Source: Frankia sp. R82 (GTDB lineage: Bacteria; Actinomycetota; Actinomycetes; Frankiales; Frankiaceae). From it: a stretch of 64,000 nt of DNA. The stretch spans positions 1 to 64,000 of the forward strand of contig NZ_JAMQQG010000001.1 of the NCBI RefSeq assembly GCF_023716925.1, read 5' to 3'. Of this stretch, positions 16,657 to 24,917 are shown piece after piece. Within the stretch, counting starts at the first letter, position 1. Each line of letters begins with the position of its first letter. The notes beneath the pieces are model-generated. The model worked only from the letters and a program-made list of their open reading frames with translations, had not been told where the DNA came from and made no database searches. The position numbers and the translations under genes are program-made.

Positions 16657-18585
16657 ATGGGTGGACGACGCGCGGAGCGCTCCAGAACGCACCGCTCGGG
16701 GACGACCGCCCGGGTGCTGCGGCGGCTGTGGCCGTTCGCCCGTCCGCACCGGGGCGTGTTCGCCGCCGCCGCGCTGCTGCTGCTGGTCAGCACCGCGGCG
16801 CAGACCACCACCGGGTGGCTGTTCGGCCGGCTCACCGACAGGGCACTGGTGCACGGCACGACCCGCGGCTTCCTCGGGCCGGCGGCGGCCTGGCTGGTCG
16901 TCGCCGTCGTCGGCGGCGCGGCCAGCTATGCGGGTCATCTGCTGCAGGCCCGGGCGTCCGGACGGCTGTTGGCCGGCCTGCGGGAGGCCATGATGCAGCG
17001 CCTGCACGTCCTGTCCCCGGCGTTCTTCGCCGACAAGCCCACCGGGGACCTGCTGACCAGGTTCGATTCGGACCTCGACGCCGTCGACGAACTCGTGGGC
17101 AGCGGCCTGGTGGAGGCCTCCACCGCCGTGGCCGGCGTGGCCTGCTTCACCGGGGCGGCGTTCCTGCTGCGATGGGATCTCGCACTGGTGGCCTGCGCCG
17201 CCGCGCCGCTGTACTGGCTGCTGACCCGCCAGCTCTCCCGCCGGGTGCAGTCCGCCGCCGAACAACAGCGAGTCGCCGAGGGGCGTATCGCCGCCGTCAT
17301 CGAGGAGAACATCACCGCATCCGCTCTGGTGCAGACGCATGGGATGGCCGCCTGTGAGCGCCGCCGGCTGGGCCGCCACGGCGCGGCCTGGTTCGACGCG
17401 CGGCTGGTTGCCTACCGGGTGGCCACGGCGAACGCGGTGCTGGCCACGTTGCTCGAGACGGTGTTCGTGCTGGCCGTCTTCGGCCTCGGTAGCTGGGAGA
17501 TCTCCACCGGACGACTCACCCTCGGCGGCCTGCTGTCGTTCGCCGCCTTCCTCGGCTATCTGTACGGTCCGATCCAGGAACTCGGTGCTCTGGTCGTGTC
17601 ACTCGGCGCCGCGGTGGCCTCCGGGGAACGGATCGGTGAACTGCTCGACCATCCGGTGGAGGTCCGCGAGGCCCCCGACGCGGGCGAACCGCGCCACGTC
17701 CACGGACACATCCGGTTCGACCGGGTCAGCGTCCGCTTTCCCGGGACGTCCACCCCGGTGCTCGACGAAATCTCGTTCACCCTGTGCCCCGGCCGGCTGG
17801 CGGTGCTCACCGGTGGCAGCGGCGCGGGCAAGTCGACGATCACGACCCTGCTGGTCCGCCTGCGTGACCCGAGCGGCGGGCACGTCCTGCTCGACGGCTA
17901 CGATCTTCGCTCGCTCACCCTGGCGTCGCTGCGCCGTGCGGTCACCGTCGTGGCCCAGGACAGCCCGCTGCTCGACGGATCCCTGTGGGAGAACCTCACC
18001 TGGGGTGTCCCGTCGGCCCAGCCCTCCCAGGTGTTCGCGGTCGCCCGGGCCGCCGGCGTCGACGCGTTCGCGGGGGACCTGCCGGACGGCTACGACAGCC
18101 CCGTCGGCCAGGCCGGACGGCGCCTGTCCGGGGGCCAGCGCCGCCGCGTCGCGATCGCCCGCGCCCTGCTGCGGGACTCCCCCGTCCTTGTCCTGGACGA
18201 GCCCACCGCCGGTCTCGACGACCTCACCGCCGAGCGGCTGGTCCACACCATCCGCCGGCTCGCCGTCGACCGGACCGTTCTCGTCGTCACCCACGACCTG
18301 CGCCTGGCCGCCAGCGCCGACACCCTGCTCGTGCTGGGCGGCGGACGGATCACCCAGCCCCGCCCGTTCCCGCCAGCCCGCCCGTTCCCGCCAGCCCGCC
18401 CGTTCCCGCCAGCCCAGCACGTCGAGTCGACCCAGCCGCTCCGATCGGCCCAGCACCTCCAGTCGGCCCAGCACCTCCAGTCGGCCCAGCACCTCCAGTC
18501 GGCCCAGCACCTCCGGCACGGTCCGCCCGACAACGACGAGTGGGGACGGCTGAGCTCGGCCGGCTCCCGCCTCGGTAACGCATAA
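16657..18585 (+). CDS. ABC exporter, fused permease and ATPase
   Basis: A 642-residue half-transporter of the type I exporter (MsbA/LmrA-like) class. Six membrane segments cover about residues 30-320, and the ATPase has GGSGAGKST, the signature LSGGQRRR and Walker B LVLDEPTAGLDD. ATG 16657 follows GGAGGG. The last 75 residues are an unusual extension built from in-frame 18-base repeats: three copies encoding ARPFPP (18361-18414) and four encoding SAQHLQ (18445-18516). Substrate unknown; the small cationic peptide gene just upstream is a candidate partner. Twelve bases separate it from the aldolase gene. Confidence 0.92.
   Translation: MGGRRAERSRTHRSGTTARVLRRLWPFARPHRGVFAAAALLLLVSTAAQTTTGWLFGRLTDRALVHGTTRGFLGPAAAWLVVAVVGGAASYAGHLLQARASGRLLAGLREAMMQRLHVLSPAFFADKPTGDLLTRFDSDLDAVDELVGSGLVEASTAVAGVACFTGAAFLLRWDLALVACAAAPLYWLLTRQLSRRVQSAAEQQRVAEGRIAAVIEENITASALVQTHGMAACERRRLGRHGAAWFDARLVAYRVATANAVLATLLETVFVLAVFGLGSWEISTGRLTLGGLLSFAAFLGYLYGPIQELGALVVSLGAAVASGERIGELLDHPVEVREAPDAGEPRHVHGHIRFDRVSVRFPGTSTPVLDEISFTLCPGRLAVLTGGSGAGKSTITTLLVRLRDPSGGHVLLDGYDLRSLTLASLRRAVTVVAQDSPLLDGSLWENLTWGVPSAQPSQVFAVARAAGVDAFAGDLPDGYDSPVGQAGRRLSGGQRRRVAIARALLRDSPVLVLDEPTAGLDDLTAERLVHTIRRLAVDRTVLVVTHDLRLAASADTLLVLGGGRITQPRPFPPARPFPPARPFPPAQHVESTQPLRSAQHLQSAQHLQSAQHLQSAQHLRHGPPDNDEWGRLSSAGSRLGNA
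18361..18516. repeat. In-frame 18-base repeats in the exporter tail
   Basis: Units CGCCCGTTCCCGCCAGCC at 18361, 18379 and 18397, then TCGGCCCAGCACCTCCAG at 18445, 18463, 18481 and a one-base variant at 18499. Both have a length divisible by three, so copy number can change without breaking the frame. Confidence 0.93.
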
Positions 18586-18596
18586 CCTCAGTCCCC

Positions 18597-19709
18597 GTGA
18601 CCACCGACGCACCACGGAGCGGACCTCGGCCCGAACGTCGGGATGGCCCGGTCGACCTGCGCAGCGACACCGTGACCCGACCGACGGCGGCGATGCGCCA
18701 GGCCATGGTGACCGCCCCGGTCGGTGACGACCACTACGGCGAGGATCCATCGGTGCGTGCGCTGGAGGAGTACGCCGCGGATCTGCTCGGCCATGAGGCG
18801 GCCGTGTTCGTCCCGAGCGGGACCATGGGCAACTTCGTCGCGCTGCGCGCCAGCGCCACCGTGGGAACCGAGATCATCGCGGACGCCGAGGCGCACGTCG
18901 TCACCTACGAGATGGGCGGGCTCGCCGCGCTCGGCGGGGTGCAGACCCGCACCCTGCCCGGCCTTGCCGACACCGCCGACCTCGCGGAGATCGCCCGCGC
19001 GATCCGGGCCCCCGCACGCGGCGCCTCGGCCAGCGCGAGCCGCACCTACGGGATGGTGCGCACCGCCGCGCTGGCGGTGGAGAACACCCATGCCCGCGGC
19101 GGTGGACGGGTCGTGCCGCCGGCCCGGCTGGACCAGCTCGGTGAGCTCGCCGCCCGCACCGGAATCGCGCTGCACTGCGACGGCGCACGGTTGTGGAACG
19201 CGGCGGTGGCCGGCTCGGTCGAACCACGCCGGCTCGCCGCGCCGTTCACGACGCTGTCGGTGTGCCTGTCCAAGGGGCTTGGCGCACCGGTCGGCTCGCT
19301 GGTGATCTGCCCGGCGGGCCTCGCCGACGACGTCCGCGAGTGGCGTCGTCGGCTCGGCGGCGCGATGCGCCAGGCCGGGGTGCTGGCCGCCGCCGGCCTG
19401 TACGCGCTGCGCCACCATGTGCCCCGTCTCGCCGACGACCATCGGCGCGCGGCGGAACTCGCCGCTGTACTTGCCGACGCCGCACCCGGCCGGGTCGATC
19501 CCGCCCGGGTCGAGACGAACATGGTCCTGGTCGAGGTCGGCGATACCGCCCGGACCATCGGTCAGGCCGCCGAGGCCGGGGTGCTGATCGGCGCGACCGG
19601 CCCGACCACCCTGCGCCTCGTCACCCACCTCGACCTCGACGACACGGCCGTCCACCGCGCCGGCTCTGTGCTCGCCACCCTCCTGCGCGCCGAGCCCCCC
19701 GTCTCCTGA
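18597..19709 (+). CDS. ltaE: Threonine aldolase-family PLP enzyme
   Basis: A 370-residue fold-type I PLP enzyme, most like low-specificity L-threonine/allo-threonine aldolase (GntG/LtaE), cleaving threonine to glycine and acetaldehyde. The start VDLRSDTVTRPTAAMRQAM is the hallmark, followed by GDDHYGEDPSV, the substrate-binding LHCDGARLWNA and the PLP lysine in CLSKGLGAPVGS. GTG 18597 lies 12 bases after the exporter stop, so the gene may be read with it. Nothing connects it to the transporter in function. Confidence 0.92.
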   Translation: MTTDAPRSGPRPERRDGPVDLRSDTVTRPTAAMRQAMVTAPVGDDHYGEDPSVRALEEYAADLLGHEAAVFVPSGTMGNFVALRASATVGTEIIADAEAHVVTYEMGGLAALGGVQTRTLPGLADTADLAEIARAIRAPARGASASASRTYGMVRTAALAVENTHARGGGRVVPPARLDQLGELAARTGIALHCDGARLWNAAVAGSVEPRRLAAPFTTLSVCLSKGLGAPVGSLVICPAGLADDVREWRRRLGGAMRQAGVLAAAGLYALRHHVPRLADDHRRAAELAAVLADAAPGRVDPARVETNMVLVEVGDTARTIGQAAEAGVLIGATGPTTLRLVTHLDLDDTAVHRAGSVLATLLRAEPPVS

Positions 19710-19796
19710 CACCATCCCCACCGGCGAGCAACGCTGACCCCGGCCGGCACAGAACGTCCATCCGCAGCCACGGCGCAGCTGGCCGATGGGGCCGGG

Positions 19797-20594
19797 TCAG
19801 CCGGCCTGCGGCGCCTCTGCCTTGTTCGGGCCGACCAGCTTGAACACGGCGCCGGTGAGATCCGCGGCGATGCCGATGCGGCCGTAGGGGGTATCCTCCC
19901 CCGGCTGGAGCACGGTGCCACCGAGCTCAGCGGCCCGGGCGAGCGTCGCGTCGGTGTCGGCGGCACCGAAGTACACCGACCAGTGCGCCGGGACACCCTC
20001 GGGCAGAAAGGCCGAGGCATCCATGATGCCGGCGCGAACGGACTCGCCCTCGCCATAGGTCGCATAGCGGAACTCGGGGGTGTCGCTCACGATGTGAACG
20101 TCCCAGTCGAACACCTCCCGGTAGAAGTCGACCGCCGCGGTGAAGTCGCGGGTGAACAGTTCGAACCAGCCGGGCGCGCCGGGCTCGGCGAGCACACCGA
20201 AGCCCGCGTGGGTGCCGGGCTGCCACATGCCGATCGCGGCGCCGGTCGGGTCGGTCACCACGGCCATCACGCCGAGCTCGTCGACTGCCATCGGCGGCAC
20301 GATGACTCCGCCGCCGTGCTCGGCCGCCGCGGCCACGGTCTTGTCCGCATCGGCCGTGGCCAGATAGATCGACCAGCCATCCGGCACCGGCCCCGACTCC
20401 GGCTGCTTCGGCATCAGCCCGCCGACCAGGGCACCGCCGAGCTCGAGGTTGGTGTAGCCGCCGAACTTCTCCACAGCGCCCTGTGCGGACCAGCCGAACA
20501 GATCACGGTAGAACGCCTTGGCGCCCTCGGCACCGGACGTCATGAGATCGGCCCAGCAGGGGGCACCGGACGGGATGTTCTCGGCCTTGACCAT
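19797..20594 (-). CDS. Two-domain VOC (glyoxalase/bleomycin-resistance fold) protein
   Basis: A 265-residue protein made of two similar VOC modules, one opening PCWADLMTSGAEGAKAFYRD and the other PGWFELFTRDFTAAVDFYRE, the usual W-x-[DE]-L-x-T-x-D-x(4)-FY pattern. This is the actinobacterial CFP-30/27-kDa antigen-like group, whose biochemical role is unclear. The ATG at 20594 has a strong GAAGGAG site. Metal ligands cannot be assigned with confidence. Convergent with the aldolase gene and divergent from the acyl-CoA synthetase. Confidence 0.88.
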   Translation of the reverse strand: MVKAENIPSGAPCWADLMTSGAEGAKAFYRDLFGWSAQGAVEKFGGYTNLELGGALVGGLMPKQPESGPVPDGWSIYLATADADKTVAAAAEHGGGVIVPPMAVDELGVMAVVTDPTGAAIGMWQPGTHAGFGVLAEPGAPGWFELFTRDFTAAVDFYREVFDWDVHIVSDTPEFRYATYGEGESVRAGIMDASAFLPEGVPAHWSVYFGAADTDATLARAAELGGTVLQPGEDTPYGRIGIAADLTGAVFKLVGPNKAEAPQAG

Positions 20595-20900
20595 GGTGGC
20601 TCCTTCATAGCGCGGTGGGTTCGAGCCCCGGGGTCTCGAACAGCTGGGTCTCGAACAGCTGGGTCTCGAACAGCTGGCTGGGTCTCGAACTGCGGAGGCT
20701 GTCACTACCTTGGACCCCGCCACCGACAAAAATTCATCGCTCCCGTGGCACCGACGTTTCCAACCCACCCGGACCACGTACCCGCCCCCGCGCCGACCAG
20801 CGCGAACGCACCTCCCGAAGCACGGCCGCGTGCGGACACGAGCGGATCCGGAGCACCCGAAGCCTCCCCATCCGACGCGGAACGCGAGAGGATGGCGACC
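20595..20900. promoter_or_regulatory. Divergent intergenic region with a 15-base repeat
   Basis: Separates the VOC gene (minus) from the synthetase gene (plus). GGGTCTCGAACAGCT is repeated exactly at 20631, 20646 and 20661 with a further diverged copy near 20680. The remainder probably carries the two promoters, but no clear -35/-10 pair was seen. Confidence 0.6.
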
Positions 20901-22877
20901 ATGGTCACCGACCAGCAGCGCACCGGCGCCGACCAGCACGACACCGACCAGCACGACACCGACCAGCACGACACCGACCGGCGGAACACCGGTCAGCGCG
21001 GTGCCTACCGGCAGGAGTGGGAGCGGGCCGCGAGCCGTCCGGCGCAGTTCTGGGCGGACGCGGCGCGGGCGGTCACCTGGACCAGACCGCCGCAGCGCAT
21101 CCTCGACGACGACCGTCCGCCGTTCTACCGCTGGTTTCCCGACGCCGAGCTCAACACCTGCGCGAACGCGCTGGACCGACAGGTCGAGGCCGGCCGGGGC
21201 GGCGACGTCGCGCTGGTGTACGACTCACCGGTCACCGGGACCATCCGCCGGTACACCTTCGCCGAGCTGACCGACGAGGTGGCCCGGGCCGCGGGCGCAC
21301 TCGCGGCGCTCGGCGTCGGCCGAGGCGACCGAGTGATCATCTACCTGCCGATGATCCCGGCCGCGGTGATCAGCATGCTCGCGTGCGCCCGGCTCGGCGC
21401 TGTGCACTCGGTGGTGTTCGGTGGATTCGCCGCCACCGAACTCGCCGCCCGGATGGACGACGCCCGCGCCACGGTCGTCGTCAGTGCCTCATGCGGCATC
21501 GAACCGTCCCGGATCGTGGCGTACAAGCCGATGCTCGACGAGGCGATCGCGCTCGCCGCCCATCCGCCCAGGCACACCCTGATCGTCCAGCGTGACCAGC
21601 AGCCCGCGACGCTGACTCCCGGCCGCGACCACGACTGGGACGCGGCCCTCGCCGCCGCCACCCCACATCCACCGGTACCGGTCGCCGCCACCGATCCGCT
21701 GTACATCCTGTACACGTCCGGCACGACCGGACGGCCCAAGGGCATCGTCCGCGACAACGGTGGCCATGCCGTCGCGATGACCTGGTCGATGGGCAACGTC
21801 TACGGCATCCGCGCCGGGGACGTCATGTGGGCGGCCTCCGACGTCGGCTGGGCCGTCGGCCACTCCTACACCGTCTACGCTCCGCTGCTCGCCGGGGCGG
21901 CGACGGTGCTGTACGAGGGCAAGCCGGTGGGCACGCCGGACGCCGGCGCGTTCTGGCGGGTCGTGGCCGATCACGGGGTGAACGTGCTGTTCACCGCGCC
22001 GACCGCGATCCGCGCCATCCGCCGCGAGGACCCCGCCGGTGATCTACCGGGCCGGTACGACCTGTCGTCGCTGCGCGCCCTGTTCCTCGCCGGCGAACGC
22101 CTCGACCCGGCCACCTACGACTGGGCGTCCACCACCCTCGGCATCCCGGTCATCGACAACTACTGGCAGACCGAGACCGGCTGGCCCATCGCCTCGTCAC
22201 CGCTCGGCCTGGAGCCGCTGCCCGTGCGGGCGGGCTCGCCGTCGGTGCCGATGCCCGGCTATGACGTGCAGGTGCTCGACGCCGCCGGCCAGCCCGTCCC
22301 CGCCGGTGTGGAGGGGGCCCTCTGCCTGCGCCTGCCGCTACCACCCGGCACCCTGCCGACCCTCTGGGGCGACGACGAGCGGTATGTCGCGTCCTACCTG
22401 AGCGCCCATGACGGCTTCTACCTCACCGGCGACGGGGGCTACCGCGACGACGACGGCTACCTGTTCGTCCTCGGTCGCACCGATGACGTGATCAACGTGG
22501 CCGGGCATCGACTCTCCACCGGTTCGATGGAGGCGGTGCTCGCCGAGCATCCCGCCGTGGCCGAATGCGCCGTCGTCGGCGTCGCCGACCCGCTCAAGGG
22601 CCAGGTGCCGCGCGGACTGGTCGTCGTCAAGTCCGGCGTGGAGATCACTCCCGACGTTCTTGCCGCCGAGCTCGTGGCCCGGGTGCGCGAGAGGATCGGC
22701 CCGGTCGCCGTGTTCCGGCGGGTCGACGTGGTCGCGGCGCTGCCCAAGACCCGTTCCGGCAAGATCCTGCGCCGCACGATGCGCGAGATCGCCGATGGCC
22801 GCACCCCCGCCGTCCCACCGACCATCGAGGACCCTACCGTCCTGGATGCCCTTCGCCCCGTTCTCCGCTGCGACTGA
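20901..22877 (+). CDS. prpE: Propionyl-/acetyl-CoA synthetase (PrpE-like)
   Basis: A 658-residue AMP-forming acyl-CoA synthetase. The P-loop motif YTSGTTGRPKG is exact, NYWQTETGWPIASS is the A5 core motif, and the acetylatable lysine is in LPKTRSGKILRRTMR near the C-terminus. GIVRDNGGHAVAMTWSM is a signature of propionyl-CoA synthetases rather than Acs. The first 30 residues contain a repeated QHDTD run encoded by a 12-base repeat. ATG 20901 has GAGAGG nine bases upstream; ATG 20892 is too close to that site. Likely supplies propionyl-CoA for odd-chain or side-chain metabolism. Confidence 0.88.
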   Translation: MVTDQQRTGADQHDTDQHDTDQHDTDRRNTGQRGAYRQEWERAASRPAQFWADAARAVTWTRPPQRILDDDRPPFYRWFPDAELNTCANALDRQVEAGRGGDVALVYDSPVTGTIRRYTFAELTDEVARAAGALAALGVGRGDRVIIYLPMIPAAVISMLACARLGAVHSVVFGGFAATELAARMDDARATVVVSASCGIEPSRIVAYKPMLDEAIALAAHPPRHTLIVQRDQQPATLTPGRDHDWDAALAAATPHPPVPVAATDPLYILYTSGTTGRPKGIVRDNGGHAVAMTWSMGNVYGIRAGDVMWAASDVGWAVGHSYTVYAPLLAGAATVLYEGKPVGTPDAGAFWRVVADHGVNVLFTAPTAIRAIRREDPAGDLPGRYDLSSLRALFLAGERLDPATYDWASTTLGIPVIDNYWQTETGWPIASSPLGLEPLPVRAGSPSVPMPGYDVQVLDAAGQPVPAGVEGALCLRLPLPPGTLPTLWGDDERYVASYLSAHDGFYLTGDGGYRDDDGYLFVLGRTDDVINVAGHRLSTGSMEAVLAEHPAVAECAVVGVADPLKGQVPRGLVVVKSGVEITPDVLAAELVARVRERIGPVAVFRRVDVVAALPKTRSGKILRRTMREIADGRTPAVPPTIEDPTVLDALRPVLRCD

Positions 22878-22891
22878 CACCCGTTCCTGCG

Positions 22892-23281
22892 CTACTGGTG
22901 GCTGGTGCTGGTGGGTCGCACCAGGTAGACGACCCGGTGTTCGGCATCGGCCGGTGGTCCGTCCAGCGTCAGGGCATAACGGTCGGCCAGGGTCAGGAAG
23001 AACGCGCCGGTCGGGTCCGGATCGATCCGTTCCACCACCCCACGGACCTCGAGATACCGGTAGGGCTGGTCCGGGTCGTTGATCGAGACGGCGACCTGGG
23101 GATTCGTCGTGACGTTGCGGTACTTGTGCCGGACGGTGGTGTTCGTGAAGTACAGGAACTCGCCGTCCCAGGAGAACCACATGGGGTTCACCTGGGGCAG
23201 CCCGTCCGGCCGGATCGTCGCCAGATGCGCGAACAAGGGCCGTTCCAGCAGATCACGGTGACTTTCGGGAACCACACTCAT
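22892..23281 (-). CDS. PPOX-class F420-dependent oxidoreductase
   Basis: A 129-residue split-barrel protein of the actinobacterial F420/flavin-binding Rv1155-like type. The pattern LFAHLATIRPDGLPQVNPMWF, then NTTVRHKYRNVTTNPQVAVS and RYLEVRGVVERIDPD is typical. The ATG at 23281 is used rather than an upstream start, because the 18 residues before it are unlike the family. Substrate unknown. It ends 14 bases from the convergent synthetase gene. Confidence 0.88.
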   Translation of the reverse strand: MSVVPESHRDLLERPLFAHLATIRPDGLPQVNPMWFSWDGEFLYFTNTTVRHKYRNVTTNPQVAVSINDPDQPYRYLEVRGVVERIDPDPTGAFFLTLADRYALTLDGPPADAEHRVVYLVRPTSTSHQ

Positions 23282-23439
23282 GCGCCACGTCAACACCACC
23301 GGCCGCGATCGTCTTCCCCGCCCCCGTCCCGGCATGCCGCGCCATGGCTGCGGGGCCGGCGGGCACGCGGCGGCGAGGGCCGGACCCTGGATCAGTGACG
23401 GGCCGGACCAGTGGCGGAGCCGGCCAGTTGCCGGCCGGA

Positions 23440-24855
23440 TCAGTGGTGGAACGAGGCGGCGTCCGCGGGTGTGGCGGGGGGAAGGCGGCGGCCACCGGCG
23501 CCGGCGGAGCCGAGCCGGTCGATGGTTCGGCGAAGGTCGGTGAGGAGCAGTTCGGCGAGGTCATGGCTGAATTCGTGGCGCACGACGATGCGCAGCACGG
23601 CGAGGTCGGTCAGCTCCGGCGGGAAGTGGTAGGCGGGTACCAGCCAGCCGCGGGTGCGCAGCAGCTCGGAGACGTCGAAGACGGTGTAGTCGGTGATGTC
23701 GTCACGCAGCCGGAAGGCGAAGGCCGGGATGCCGCTGCCGTCGGAGACCAGTTCGAACGGACCGAGTTCGGCGATCTGGTCGGCGAGCCAGCGGGCGGTG
23801 TCCCGGCAGCCCTGCGCCACCCGCCGGTACCCGGCGAAGCCAAGTTGGAGCAGCGTGTAGTACTGCGCGATGACCTGCGCGCCGGGCCGGGAGAAGTTGA
23901 GCGCGAACGTCGGCATCGACCCGCCGAGGTAGTCGACCTCGAAGACGAGCTCGTCCGGCAGGTGCGCCCGGTCGCGCCACAGCACCCAGCCGACGCCGGG
24001 GTAGACCAGCCCGTACTTGTGTCCCGAGGTGTTGATCGACACCACCCGGTCGAGGCGGAAGTCCCAGCGCAGGTCGGGGTCGCAGAACGGGGCGATGAAC
24101 CCGCCGGATGCGGCATCCACGTGCACGGGGATGTCCGGGCCGCCGTCGGCCGCGGCCAGCCGGTCGAGTGCGGCGGCGATCTCGGCGACCGGCTCGTAGC
24201 TGCCGTCGAACGTCGACCCGAGGATCGCGACCACGCCGATCGTGTTCTCGTCGCAGCGCTTCACCGCCTCGTCGGCGGTCAGATGGGTGCGGCCCGGGCC
24301 CACCGGCACCAGCCGCGGCTCGACGTCCCAGTACCGGGCGAACTTCTCCCAGCACACCTGGACGTTCGCCCCCATCACGATGTTCGGCCGGTCAGCCGCG
24401 GCGCCGGCGCCGTTGCGGGCCGCCCGCCAGCGGCGCAGCATCGCCAGGCCGGCGAGCATGCACGCCTCGGACGACCCGGTCGTCGAGCAGCCGACGGCGT
24501 GTGCGGCATCCGGGGCATGCCACAGATCGGCGAGGATGTTCACGCAGCGCCCCTCGAGCTCGGCGGTCTGCGGATACTCGTCCTTGTCGATCATGTTCTT
24601 CGGCGCGCACTCGGCCATCAGCCGGTCGGCCAGCGGATCCATCCAGGTGGTGACGAACGTGGCCATGTTCAGGCGCGCGTTGCCATCGAGCATCAGCTCG
24701 TCGTGCACCAGCTGGTAGGCCGTCTCCGGCGCCATCGACTCGGCCGGCAGCCGAAACCGCGGCACACTCGTGTCACCCCCCGGCCGGACCAGCCGCGGTC
24801 GCACCTCGACCGACTCTTTCGCCCGCTCCCCGTCCGCCTGCCGATGTAGCGCCAT
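23440..24855 (-). CDS. gadB: Glutamate decarboxylase
   Basis: A 471-residue group II PLP decarboxylase converting glutamate to GABA with proton consumption. Landmarks include GCSTTGSSEACMLAGLAM, HVDAASGGFIAPF and the PLP lysine in INTSGHKYGLVYPGVGW. The C-terminus lacks the typical terminal histidine-containing calmodulin-like tail of plants but ends with two histidines (SFHH), similar in position to the acid-switch histidine of bacterial GadB. ATG 24855 follows AGGGG. It lies 62 bases downstream of the nSTAND-TPR gene on the same strand, so co-transcription is possible. No gadC-type antiporter is nearby. Confidence 0.93.
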   Translation of the reverse strand: MALHRQADGERAKESVEVRPRLVRPGGDTSVPRFRLPAESMAPETAYQLVHDELMLDGNARLNMATFVTTWMDPLADRLMAECAPKNMIDKDEYPQTAELEGRCVNILADLWHAPDAAHAVGCSTTGSSEACMLAGLAMLRRWRAARNGAGAAADRPNIVMGANVQVCWEKFARYWDVEPRLVPVGPGRTHLTADEAVKRCDENTIGVVAILGSTFDGSYEPVAEIAAALDRLAAADGGPDIPVHVDAASGGFIAPFCDPDLRWDFRLDRVVSINTSGHKYGLVYPGVGWVLWRDRAHLPDELVFEVDYLGGSMPTFALNFSRPGAQVIAQYYTLLQLGFAGYRRVAQGCRDTARWLADQIAELGPFELVSDGSGIPAFAFRLRDDITDYTVFDVSELLRTRGWLVPAYHFPPELTDLAVLRIVVRHEFSHDLAELLLTDLRRTIDRLGSAGAGGRRLPPATPADAASFHH

Positions 24856-24917
24856 GTCCGGTTACCCCTTTGCACTCGTTACTGAAGGTCAAGGTCAGAC
24901 GGCAGACGATCGGTGCT

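Noticed and set aside
16657-18585. Exporter as maturase-linked transporter of the Fxs peptides
   Set aside because: It lies about 14 kb from the Fxs genes with unrelated genes between, and Fxs loci are not known to need this exporter.
20615-20640. GGTTCGAGCCCC, similar to a tRNA T-arm
   Set aside because: No acceptor stem, anticodon arm or D-arm could be built around it. It is part of the 15-base repeat region.
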